Assembly (NCBI GenBank): GCA_963971405.1
Contig: OZ020488.1
Location: 11,287,261 to 11,351,260 of the forward strand
Direction: 5' to 3'
Length of the DNA stretch: 64,000 nucleotides
DNA from: Psococerastis gibbosa
Taxonomy: Eukaryota; Arthropoda; Insecta; Psocodea; Psocidae
Made by a program: the position numbers and the translations under genes
The notes under the pieces: generated by a model
Databases searched by the model: none
What the model saw: only the letters and a program-made list of their open reading frames with translations
Told to the model about the DNA's origin: nothing
In this document: positions 34,321-42,600 of the stretch, one piece after another
Numbering within the stretch: position 1 is the stretch's first letter
Layout of the letters: each line of letters begins with the position of its first letter

Positions 34321-34529
34321 CTGTAGAACTCTTTTAGGAAGACTTGTTTTCTGCGACAATTGCTTAAGGTCCTTGGCATCCGGATTATGATTAATGGAGA
34401 AATAGGATTTCATGGTGCGAAGTTGGTGGTGCTTAAAGGATGTTCGCATGCGTTTAGAGCGCCCAGTACCGCCAACCCCCGGCGTGTTCGGGCCCCGCCC
34501 GTAGTCCAAGTAGGTTGTGTCATTTAAAT
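34321..34529 (-). CDS. ap: apterous, exon with first two-thirds of homeodomain
   Basis: Internal coding exon of apterous. It begins after a TTTTATTGCAG acceptor and ends at a CAG/GTAAGAG donor. It codes for a linker (Leu-Asn-Asp-Thr-Thr-Tyr-Leu-Asp-Tyr-Gly-Arg-Gly) and then the homeodomain from Lys-Arg-Met-Arg-Thr-Ser-Phe-Lys-His-His-Gln-Leu through Lys-Arg-Val-Leu-Gln (residue 46). The next exon at 22580 supplies residue 47 onward in frame. 209 bp; one base of its first codon comes from the previous exon. Residue 21 is Ser and residue 39 is Ser, where apterous/LHX2/LHX9 proteins as I know them have Ala and Gly. LIM-domain exons are further right, outside the window. The exon is repeated at 51411-51619. 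Confidence 0.92.
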
Positions 34530-36345
34530 CTGCAATAAAAACAAGGAAAATCACTATCTTTGAATCTTGTACCACGGTGGCACATTGGCAAGCCTTCTTC
34601 ATGCCTGGCTGTGTGTGGGTGGAACTGGTTGGTATCGTTTCAATGTGCACGTGAGCTCGAGCGTAGATACGTTTAAGCTGCTTAATGTTTTAGTTCGGTA
34701 TTAGGCAATGCTATACGACAAACCATGATTGTTTGACTTATAATAGCGTGCACCAATGTTTGCCTTAATGACGCTTGGTAAAGAAACTGCATATATATAC
34801 TCAGCTTCTTCTGTTGGTCTCCAAATAAGAAAGAAAGAAAACGAAATTGTCCTTATTCTCCATATGGGCGAATTTTGGGCATTTCGGTAGTTAAAAAACT
34901 TAAGTGGGAACTGTTAACCGCCTTTGGACAGCTTTATGTTACCTGCTTGCAACAACTACTAAGTACATTCCTTACTTAGGTACTTCCAAAAATGTTAATT
35001 CCAGTTCCAACACTTTTAACTAGTAATTAATACCTGTGGAGTAGGCTATCACTTATTCAGGGGCGTGGGAAGAGAATTCATACGTGTAAAACGGTCTCGT
35101 GAGAGTAGTAACAGGTCATACCTGACCCACTGCTACCTACTTACAATAATGGTACCTTAAATTAATGACACAGGAATTCGCATGTGTGGGCGTCGTCGGA
35201 GCAAGCCTCGTTACCGACACTGTATTCATTAACTAATCTCATTTTAATTGCACTTTTCGGTATATAAAACTCAGGCACGGCCTGGCCATCTAGTGATTTT
35301 GGCTCGTTGACAATGAAGACGAGCAAGAGGGAAAACAATGGCCGAGCTCTAGGCCCGACCGGGGTGAGTTCAAGAAATGGCTCCGTGGCAACCCCCCCAC
35401 GCTGCGCACGCGGCACTAAGGGGGAAGAAGAAGACAATGGAAGATGCTGTGGCTGTGACAGTCCATAATGTATTCAATCTTCCTAAGAGTAAAACGGTTC
35501 TATTATTTTTTTGGATCCAAAGTTTTGGGGAGGATGATTGTGACATTAAAATATATACTTGAAGAGCTTTAAGAAATATTTCATGGCAATTAGTATATAG
35601 ATAACCTAATTAGCAAACCGCTTAACTAAAAAAAAGAGTTGTTGGTATCCTCATGTTTGGGCAAAAGCCCTCTACCGACTGGCAAAACTCCTAACTCCCG
35701 AAATAAAACTTTAAAGCCTCTATCGTTGAAATATAAAAGAACCTAACTCCAAGGTGTTTGATTTGGCGCGGAAATAGCATTAACTTCAGCAGTTAACATA
35801 AAAAATGTTATTACAATTTTTTTGGCACCATGACATAATTATGCTTAGTTAAAAACAGTAGCATGATTAGAAAATTGCTGGGATTATTTTCTTTTTTGCG
35901 TCAGTTTGTAAGTTTTTTGTCTCTTGTGAAAATTCACCATTTTAGAGCTAAGCGGTTGTCTAATAATTGGACCCTAATTAATATCAGGGTATTGATAGGT
36001 ATAGCGTTACAATGTGACAGAAAGTTCTTTTATTAATGGTACGGTACCGTCATAGTTCGAATATTTTCACTAAAATTTGAAAAACTAATACCCGGATAAC
36101 CTATAGTATTTTTCGAAGTGTGACTATAGATTTTAATCGTTCCTCGTTCGAAGATTTATGAGGAAGAGCTCCTCCATCTGCCATACATAGTCGTCGAGGT
36201 GTGGCAGAGCATATTTTAAGAAATTTTCACTGGGTGGCACAAATTGAAATCCTATTCTATATAGTGTACATTTCTCTTGTATCCACCCCCCCCCCTCCAT
36301 AAATAAGTTCAAATTAGGCCTATTATTTTTAATAATGGGTAGTAT
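34530..36345. other. apterous upstream intron, no gene seen
   Basis: AT-rich intron with a LINE 3' tail at 35394-35433 (CACGCTGCGCACGCGGCACT then GAAGAAGAAG, same ending as 31150-31207) and a C run near 36286. No LIM-domain exon here. Confidence 0.45.
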
Positions 36346-36410
36346 AGTAGAGTAGAAAGGGGGTTTCTGGCGCTTATCCCACCCCCCGTCGTGCTATCCC
36401 ATCTATCCCC

Positions 36411-36713
36411 CGCGGGTGGTCTATCTATTTTTGTGTGTTACCCCTCGTGGGTGGTCTGAGGTTCTGGCACCATGATCGTTTTTTTTTTTATAATTACTAA
36501 TTTGTGAGATACAGAGTTATTTTTTTTTATTTTTTTTTTTTTTTTATTTTTTTATTTTTTTTTTATTTATTTATTTTTTTTTTTATTTTTTTTTTAATGG
36601 TGTTAATTGAATTAAAACATTTCTTTCTTCTTCTTTCTTCTTCGTGGGTGGTCTTTGTACCCCGCCGTGCTTATCCCGTTGTCTATCTATCTCTGTACCA
36701 GGTGGGTGGTCTA
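36411..36713 (+). repeat. Cluster of GTGGGTGGTC direct repeats
   Basis: CGYGGGTGGTC-type decamers at 36411, 36446, 36643 and 36702, with a fifth at 37948 immediately before the second leader. They alternate with TATCC/TATCTAT motifs. Position near the element's left end and next to a promoter suggests binding sites for a replication or transcription protein. Confidence 0.6.
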
Positions 36714-36768
36714 TGACGCACCCCCCCCCCCTCCCCGTACAGCCAGACATCTAGAAGGTTCTAAATGT

Positions 36769-36876
36769 GTCGTTACAAAAGGCATCACCTTGGGTTGAGG
36801 AGCTTAGTTGAAGCCAAACCTTCATTCAAGACTCAAGTAATACCACTTTATACGTAAAATTGTATAATCTTACAAC
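36769..36876 (+). promoter_or_regulatory. Leader/promoter copy 1, upstream of OB-fold gene
   Basis: 108 bp ending at the ATG. The first ~50 bases (CGTTACAAAAGGCATCACC, TTGGGTTGAGGAGCTTAGTT) are nearly identical to 37961-38011, followed by TTCATTC, TAATACCACTT and a TGTATAATC..ACA.CATG end shared with the other leader. No classic TATA box at a fixed place; TATAATC lies close to the start codon. Confidence 0.75.
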
Positions 36877-37182
36877 ATGACATCTCTATTCAATAAAGTT
36901 AATGCTATCAACCAAGTAGCCGGGCCTACCATACCAATGCGAAAGCTAGTGATTGGAGTTAAATACCTAATATTGAAAATAGTGCAAATCGAAAAAACAG
37001 AATATGGACCAGCTGTAAAAGTCATACTGCGAGGATTGGAAAAAGAAGTCGTGGAATGTTTTGTGCCTCAACAATATCTGCCAGCCTTTCAACAAAGTGA
37101 AGTTACTCCAGGAGCTGAGATGTATCTTATCGTTTCAAGCCATCGGGGAAAAAATAGTGTCAACCTACAGATCATAGAATGA
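36877..37182 (+). CDS. Small OB-fold-like protein, putative ssDNA-binding
   Basis: 101 residues, intact and intron-less, starting directly after the duplicated leader. After ~20 N-terminal residues it has alternating hydrophobic strands: Lys-Leu-Val-Ile-Gly-Val-Lys-Tyr-Leu-Ile-Leu-Lys-Ile, then Tyr-Gly-Pro-Ala-Val-Lys-Val-Ile-Leu, a Cys-Phe-Val-Pro-Gln-Gln-Tyr strand and a C-terminal Met-Tyr-Leu-Ile-Val-Ser strand. The order 'xYxIxxIxxxxTxYGpAVxVxL...xFvPxxY' resembles the small OB-fold-like proteins found in insect mobile elements near polymerase genes. This is pattern recognition and no search was run. Its place ahead of a DNA polymerase with a matching leader fits a single-stranded-DNA-binding role in replication of the element. 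Other small nucleic-acid-binding folds are possible. Confidence 0.65.
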   Translation: MTSLFNKVNAINQVAGPTIPMRKLVIGVKYLILKIVQIEKTEYGPAVKVILRGLEKEVVECFVPQQYLPAFQQSEVTPGAEMYLIVSSHRGKNSVNLQIIE

Positions 37183-37456
37183 ATATTTCATGATGTATTA
37201 TTATTGTAAACTACAGAAATAATGTAAATATATGAATAATTTCTATATATATTTTTGTTCTTGTTTTATTAATTGCATAATTAGTTTTAAGCTTATAGTT
37301 AGATGATGATGAGTATTAAAAACTAATGGTTGAAAGAAACAAGCTATTGCTTCAGTCATAATCGAGTACTTGAACGGTGAAGGGTTATCTTAATCATAGA
37401 CTATGAAATGATGTAAATCAAATAATTAAACGAGTACATTAGCTAATTAATTTTAA
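37183..37456. other. 3' flank of OB-fold gene
   Basis: AT-rich sequence without coding sense; GTTTTATTAATTGC near 37262 may hold processing signals but nothing decisive is seen. Confidence 0.35.
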
Positions 37457-37846
37457 TAAATCTATCCGAAGCATATGTTTATGGGAAGTATTGATTTGTT
37501 AAACAAATAACAGAGTGCAGGTTCAAACCTGTTGTGAATCACCAGGTGCATATAACTCTGTACAGTCGTCTAATGGTTCAAACAAACAAGCCATTAATAA
37601 ATCTACCCCTCGCTGACAGTCCATTGTAAGCTAAAGTGATTTTTGTTTTCGTAAATCTATCCAACACTTAGGTTGAAGGGAAGTATTGATTTGGCAAACA
37701 AATAACAGAGTGCAGGTTCAAACCTGTTGTGAATCACCAGGTGCATATAACTCTGTACAGCCGTCTAATGGTTCAAACAAACAAGCCATTAATAAATCTA
37801 CCCCTCGCTGACAGTCCATTGTAAGCTAAAGTGATTTTTGTTTTTG
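37457..37846 (+). repeat. Two 195-bp direct repeats between the genes
   Basis: Units 37457-37651 and 37652-37846. The first ~30 bases differ but the remaining ~160 differ at only a few positions. Each contains GGTTCAAACC (37520 and 37715), a good match to the Pol III B box, nested in CAGGTT..AACCTG, and the palindrome CTGTACAG. Each ends in GTGATTTTTGTTTT, where a T run could terminate Pol III. Could be small-RNA genes, an origin or enhancer repeats. Confidence 0.8.
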
Positions 37847-37958
37847 CATTAGTTGCAATCGATCGTTAGAAAATGAATGGTGTCTTAACAACATATTATC
37901 CGCTTCGTGATGGACAATCTATCCCTGTACCCTTACCATCTATCCTTCGTGGGTGGTC

Positions 37959-38061
37959 GTCGCTACAAAAGGCATCGCCTTGGGTTGAGGAGCTTAGTTG
38001 AAACCGAACCTTCATTCGCGTAATACCACTTCAGTGTAGTGAATTTGTGTAATCGTACAGC
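37959..38061 (+). promoter_or_regulatory. Leader/promoter copy 2, upstream of polymerase gene
   Basis: 103 bp ending at the polymerase ATG. Aligned with 36769-36876, the first 50 bases differ at only about five positions; a ~9-base gap follows TTCATTC, then TAATACCACTT and a GTGTAATCGTACAGCATG end. Preceded directly by a GTGGGTGGTC repeat. Confidence 0.75.
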
Positions 38062-41000
38062 ATGGAATCGAAGAAAAGGAAACTGAACGCGAGGGAATAT
38101 GTGTGTAGAATATGTGCTGTGAGTTTCACACTAAATTGCAATTTAAAAAGACATGTCATAAACAAACATGGAGTTAGTATTATACCATGCAAAAAATGTA
38201 AAGCCACATTCACATGCAGAGAGGACCTATCTCATCATATATTGCAGCGGCATACATCAGCAAATCACGGGATGGAAATTGTACAAACTCGCCCAAAACT
38301 GACATCTGCTGGGAATGGAGAGGACTGCAAGGCATGCGGGGGCAAAATCAACAACTCCAGTCCACTTACAGTTCTGTGTAAAGAATGTTCATCTATCTTT
38401 TCGTGTAAGTATGAGAATCCTGTATCTGTTAAAACCCTTGAGTGTAAATATATTTGTGAATTCTGTTCGGTCCCTTTTGCTCGGAAGTATAGTTTGAAAG
38501 TCCACATATTAAGCATACATATTATTAATTGTTTGAATTGCAAGAAATTGTTTATGAGGGAAGATTTTACTAATCATAAGAATAATTGCACAATTATGAG
38601 CGGGGGAGCACTATCCAACGAGGAGAACTTTTTATGCAAAACATCTATAGCTCTAGATGGTGTAGTAAAACAATACAATTATAAAAACATAACCATACAT
38701 GATCCCGTTGTATATTTAAATAATATGGAAGGTGAGGTTGATTCTATTACAACTGAAAACATTAAACTTTTTAATGCAATTAAATGGTATGTAGCCTTAC
38801 ACATTAAATTTGAACGCGGACCCGACAATAATAAAAACTATACTGAAGCATGGTTTCATGCTAAAAACGAACAACTTTTCCTCACTGATGACTCCACAAT
38901 AAAATATCAACAAATGATTGAACAAATTTTAGTAAAAATAGATAAATTTCAAGCAATGGGAAGCGGGTGGGTGTTGAAATCTTTAAAACATTTTGTTATT
39001 TTTATTGCTGAATATAATCCATGCAGTGGTAGTAGTTACATCCCTTTACCCAAAAAAATCTATAACACTAAAGCAGTAATCAATATTAAAAATGACGATC
39101 TCAAATGTTTTATATGGTCAATTTTAGCATACTTACATCCAGTAAGTCGGGATGCTCAGCGGGTTTATAATTATAAAAAGTATGAAAAAGAGTTAGATAT
39201 GAAAGGTATAACTTACCCAGTATCTTTGCAAGTCATTTCAAAATTTGAAAAAAATAATAATATTGGAGTAAATGTGTTTGGTTATGATCACAGACTGTAC
39301 CCATTATATTTATCACAAAGTCACCATTATAATAAGCAGGTGGATCTGCTTTACATAACGGAAGACGAAAATTCACATTATTGTCTTATTAAAAATTTCA
39401 ACAAACTTAATTTCTCAATCACTAAACATAAGGAACAAAAGTTTTATTGTCGTTGGTGCATACACGCCTTTAGTAGTGCTGAACGCTTACATGAACATAA
39501 GCCACTCTGCTCAAGACATGATCCTCAAAAAACCACATTTCCAATTCAGGAGAAAAGCACTATGAAATTTGATAAGGCACAATATATGATCCCTGTAGCA
39601 TATAGAATATATGCCGATTTCGAGAGCATTCTCAGTCCCGTTGAAGGGACTATTTGTAACACTGAAAAATTATCTGCACATATACCATCAGGGTTTTGTT
39701 ATGTTGTTGTAGATATCAATGGGAATAAGTTTAAAGAACCGGTAGTTTACAGGGGAGCTAATGCTGTTGATGTGTTTTTGAAATCGTTATTAAATGTTAA
39801 GGATGAAATTTTAAACATTTATAAAAATATTAAAGCAGTAATTATGACTGACGAGGATAGAGAAAATTTTAAAAACTCTGTCATTTGTAATGTTTGTCAA
39901 AAACCACTAGGAAATGATCGTGTAATAGACCACTGTCATATAACGGGGAAATATAGACAAGCATTACATAATGTTTGTAATATGAGCAATTTTCGAACTC
40001 CAAAACATATCCCCGTTTTTATGCATAACTTAAAACGTTATGATGGTCATCTTATCATGGAAGGGGTTGGGAAACTAAAAAATATGAAAATTACTTGTAT
40101 AGCTAAAACTATGGAGGAATATATAGCCTTTAGTATTGGAGAGTTACGCTTTTTAGACACTTATCAATTTATGGCCTCCTCTTTAGATTCATTAGTCAAA
40201 AATCTTGTTGATGCGGATAAAAATAAATTTAAAATTATGAAAACATGTTTTGTGGGTGAAAAATTAGACTTGATGTTGAGGAAGGGTGTCTTCCCCTATG
40301 AATATATAACGCACGAATCAAAATTTAATGAGGAACACTTACCTCCAATTGATGCATTTTTTAGTCAATTAACTCAAGAGGGGATTTCACAAGAAAAATA
40401 TGAACATGCTCAAAAGGTGTGGAATGCTTTTAGTATAAAGAATTTAGGAGAATACCAAGACTTGTATGTATTAACAGACACCCTTCTCCTTTGCGATGTT
40501 TTTGAAGCCTTTAGAGCCTTATGTTTTGAAAACGATAACCTCGAAATTTGTCACATGTACACAGCACCAGGGCTAGCTCTTCAGAGCTGTCTGAAAATGA
40601 CAGGAGTAGAACTTGAGCTATTGAGCGAACCTGATATGTATTTGTTTTGTGAGGCTGGGATTCGCGGGGGTATAAGTATGATTTCAAAAAGATTTGCGGA
40701 AAGCAACAATAAATACTTAAAAAAATTTGACTCAAATAAGCCATCCAAATTTATAGTATATTGGGATTGCACTAACTTATACGGACATGCGATGCGTCAA
40801 TTTTTACCTATTAGTGGGTTTCGCTGGATGGAGGAGGAAGAAATCAAAAACTTTAATGTAATGCTCGCACCTGATGAGGGCGATGATGGGTTCATATTAC
40901 AGGTGGACATGGAATATCCACAAAAATTACATGATTTACATAATGAATACCCACTAGCAGCTGAACATTGTGTTGTAACATCAGACATGATTTCCCCCTA

Positions 41001-42042
41001 TTGTAAGGAATTTCTCGCTGAAAATGATATATCTTTAACATCCAACTTCTCAAAGCTTATTCCCAACTTAAACGATAAACACAACTATATAATACATTAT
41101 CGAAATTTGAAGCAATGTTTAGAATTGGGATTAAAATTAAAATGTATACATAAAATTTTAGCTTTTAAGCAAAGCGCTTGGATGCGACCCTTTATCGATT
41201 TTAACACAGAAAAACGGAAATTAGCTTGTAATGATTTCGAGAAGGATTTTTATAAATTGAAAATTAATAGTATGTATGGGAAGACAATGGAGAATGTTAG
41301 AAATCACGCAAAATTAGAGTTAGTTAACACTGCCAAACGAGCTCGTAAACTTATCTCATCCCCTGCATTTAAAGATTTTAAGATTTTTTCAAACGATTTA
41401 ATAGCAGTCCGGTCAAAAAAAACTAATATTTTGCTAAACAAGCCAATATTTATTGGCCTAACCGTTCTCGAACTATCCAAGGTAGTTATGTATGAATTTC
41501 ATTATAACTTTGTAAAACAAATGTATGGTGATAAAGCTGCACTGATTTTAACAGATACAGATTCGCTCGTTTATGAGGTTGAGAGTGATGATTTGTACAC
41601 TGATTTAAAACCATATCCCCATTTATTTGATAACTCAGTATATCCTCCGAACCATCTCTTATACAATATTGAAAATAAAAAGAAAGTGGGAACGTTCAAA
41701 GATGAAAATGCTCAATCTCACATTTTACAATGTGTTGCTTTACGCCCAAAATTGTATTCCCTTTTAGAGGAGGGAAAGGAGAAGAAAGTGGGCAAAGGTA
41801 TAGTTCGTTCAACCCTTAAACATCATATTAACCATCAAGACTATTACAATACCTTATTTAAGCCTTGCATAGCAAAAGACTCACGTAAACCAATGTTCCG
41901 TATTCAAAGTAGAGATCATAAGCTTTTTACAATTAAACAGCAAAAAGTCACTCTTAGTCCTTATGATGATAAACGGTATGTGTGTCGTAATGGAATTGAT
42001 AGTTTAGCTCATGGTCATTATCGCATTATAGATATGTCTTAG
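38062..42042 (+). CDS. Protein-primed-type family-B DNA polymerase with zinc fingers and endonuclease-VII-like module
   Basis: Intact 1326-residue ORF, no introns or stops; the ATG follows the duplicated leader. N-terminus: C2H2-like fingers (Cys15/Cys18/His31/His36; Cys43/Cys46/His59/His64), more Cys/His pairs to ~175, and another finger near 462-484. Exonuclease motif I is Asp519-Phe-Glu521, motif II Asn656...Tyr660-Asp661, motif III Tyr802-x3-Asp806. Between I and II lies an endonuclease-VII-like module: Cys609, Cys612, Asp623-His-Cys-His626, His636, Cys639. Polymerase motif A is Asp902-Cys-Thr-Asn-Leu-Tyr907-Gly, motif B Lys1065-x3-Asn1069-Ser-Met-Tyr1072-Gly, motif C Asp1165-Thr-Asp1167-Ser, and Lys1230-Leu-Tyr1232 is the KxY-type motif. 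All catalytic acidic residues are present, so it could be active. Size and order fit Polinton/adintovirus polymerases (Pfam DNA_pol_B_2). A terminal-protein domain was not identified. Confidence 0.93.
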   Translation: MESKKRKLNAREYVCRICAVSFTLNCNLKRHVINKHGVSIIPCKKCKATFTCREDLSHHILQRHTSANHGMEIVQTRPKLTSAGNGEDCKACGGKINNSSPLTVLCKECSSIFSCKYENPVSVKTLECKYICEFCSVPFARKYSLKVHILSIHIINCLNCKKLFMREDFTNHKNNCTIMSGGALSNEENFLCKTSIALDGVVKQYNYKNITIHDPVVYLNNMEGEVDSITTENIKLFNAIKWYVALHIKFERGPDNNKNYTEAWFHAKNEQLFLTDDSTIKYQQMIEQILVKIDKFQAMGSGWVLKSLKHFVIFIAEYNPCSGSSYIPLPKKIYNTKAVINIKNDDLKCFIWSILAYLHPVSRDAQRVYNYKKYEKELDMKGITYPVSLQVISKFEKNNNIGVNVFGYDHRLYPLYLSQSHHYNKQVDLLYITEDENSHYCLIKNFNKLNFSITKHKEQKFYCRWCIHAFSSAERLHEHKPLCSRHDPQKTTFPIQEKSTMKFDKAQYMIPVAYRIYADFESILSPVEGTICNTEKLSAHIPSGFCYVVVDINGNKFKEPVVYRGANAVDVFLKSLLNVKDEILNIYKNIKAVIMTDEDRENFKNSVICNVCQKPLGNDRVIDHCHITGKYRQALHNVCNMSNFRTPKHIPVFMHNLKRYDGHLIMEGVGKLKNMKITCIAKTMEEYIAFSIGELRFLDTYQFMASSLDSLVKNLVDADKNKFKIMKTCFVGEKLDLMLRKGVFPYEYITHESKFNEEHLPPIDAFFSQLTQEGISQEKYEHAQKVWNAFSIKNLGEYQDLYVLTDTLLLCDVFEAFRALCFENDNLEICHMYTAPGLALQSCLKMTGVELELLSEPDMYLFCEAGIRGGISMISKRFAESNNKYLKKFDSNKPSKFIVYWDCTNLYGHAMRQFLPISGFRWMEEEEIKNFNVMLAPDEGDDGFILQVDMEYPQKLHDLHNEYPLAAEHCVVTSDMISPYCKEFLAENDISLTSNFSKLIPNLNDKHNYIIHYRNLKQCLELGLKLKCIHKILAFKQSAWMRPFIDFNTEKRKLACNDFEKDFYKLKINSMYGKTMENVRNHAKLELVNTAKRARKLISSPAFKDFKIFSNDLIAVRSKKTNILLNKPIFIGLTVLELSKVVMYEFHYNFVKQMYGDKAALILTDTDSLVYEVESDDLYTDLKPYPHLFDNSVYPPNHLLYNIENKKKVGTFKDENAQSHILQCVALRPKLYSLLEEGKEKKVGKGIVRSTLKHHINHQDYYNTLFKPCIAKDSRKPMFRIQSRDHKLFTIKQQKVTLSPYDDKRYVCRNGIDSLAHGHYRIIDMS

Positions 42043-42280
42043 GTTTAAAAGTTTGTTTTAAGTGATTGTATGTAAAGACATTGATTTCTTTTAAAATATG
42101 TGTATTATAAAATTTGTATATCATAAAATGGTTTACATTCGTTTAGCTCATGGTCATTATTGTATTATAGATAAGTCTTAGGCTTAAAAGCTTGTTTTAA
42201 GTGATTGTATGAAAAGACATTGATTTCTTTTAAAATATGTGTATTATAAAATTTATATATCATAAAATGGTTTACATTCA
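42003..42280 (+). repeat. 139-bp tandem duplication covering the polymerase 3' end
   Basis: 42003-42141 (last 13 codons, stop and 3' flank) is repeated at 42142-42280 with few changes. The second unit repeats a decayed copy of the C-terminal codons outside the ORF. Confidence 0.85.
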
Positions 42281-42600
42281 TTTACAATAGTTGATGTACA
42301 ATACCAGTTAAAGGTACATATTCATATAAGCAGTCGCTGATGAGTAGACAGTCCCTTTATTTGCCATGCAGACAACCCTTTATATATTGGAGTGCATAAG
42401 GTCGGTGGCCATTTCAGTCCCCCTCGCATTAAGATTATGACACATCGCTATTAATTCAGGTACGCCGATATAATAAGTGCACTCAGCATCTTAAAAGAAA
42501 TGTATTAATCCCACAATAGGTGTTCAATATACCCACCAGCCGTGTTTATAAAAATGAATTTTCAATAATCCCAACTAAGTCTCAGTTTCTCACAATAGGT
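42281..42600. other. No gene seen
   Basis: Contains ACAATAGGTGTTCAATATACC near 42516, echoed by ACAATAGGTGTGCAATATACC at 42594, which opens the array that follows. Confidence 0.4.

Larger units (their letters stand above)
26451..36346. repeat. Large near-identical duplication, copy 1
   Basis: Matches 43541-53435 at a constant offset of 17090 bases until a C run near 36286-36297 that is one base longer here; the offset is 17089 after that. No other difference was noticed. Copy 1 continues into the Polinton-like segment at 36347; copy 2 continues into different sequence. Near-perfect identity next to an N gap points to an assembly duplication or two haplotypes rather than an old genomic duplication. 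Confidence 0.93.

Noticed and set aside
36504..36716. 70-residue Phe-rich frame
   Set aside because: Translation of a poly-T tract.
37510..37535. tRNA gene in the 195-bp repeats
   Set aside because: GGTTCAAACC looks like a T-arm, but the 7-base loop leaves no proper stem and no cloverleaf fits; kept only as a possible Pol III box.
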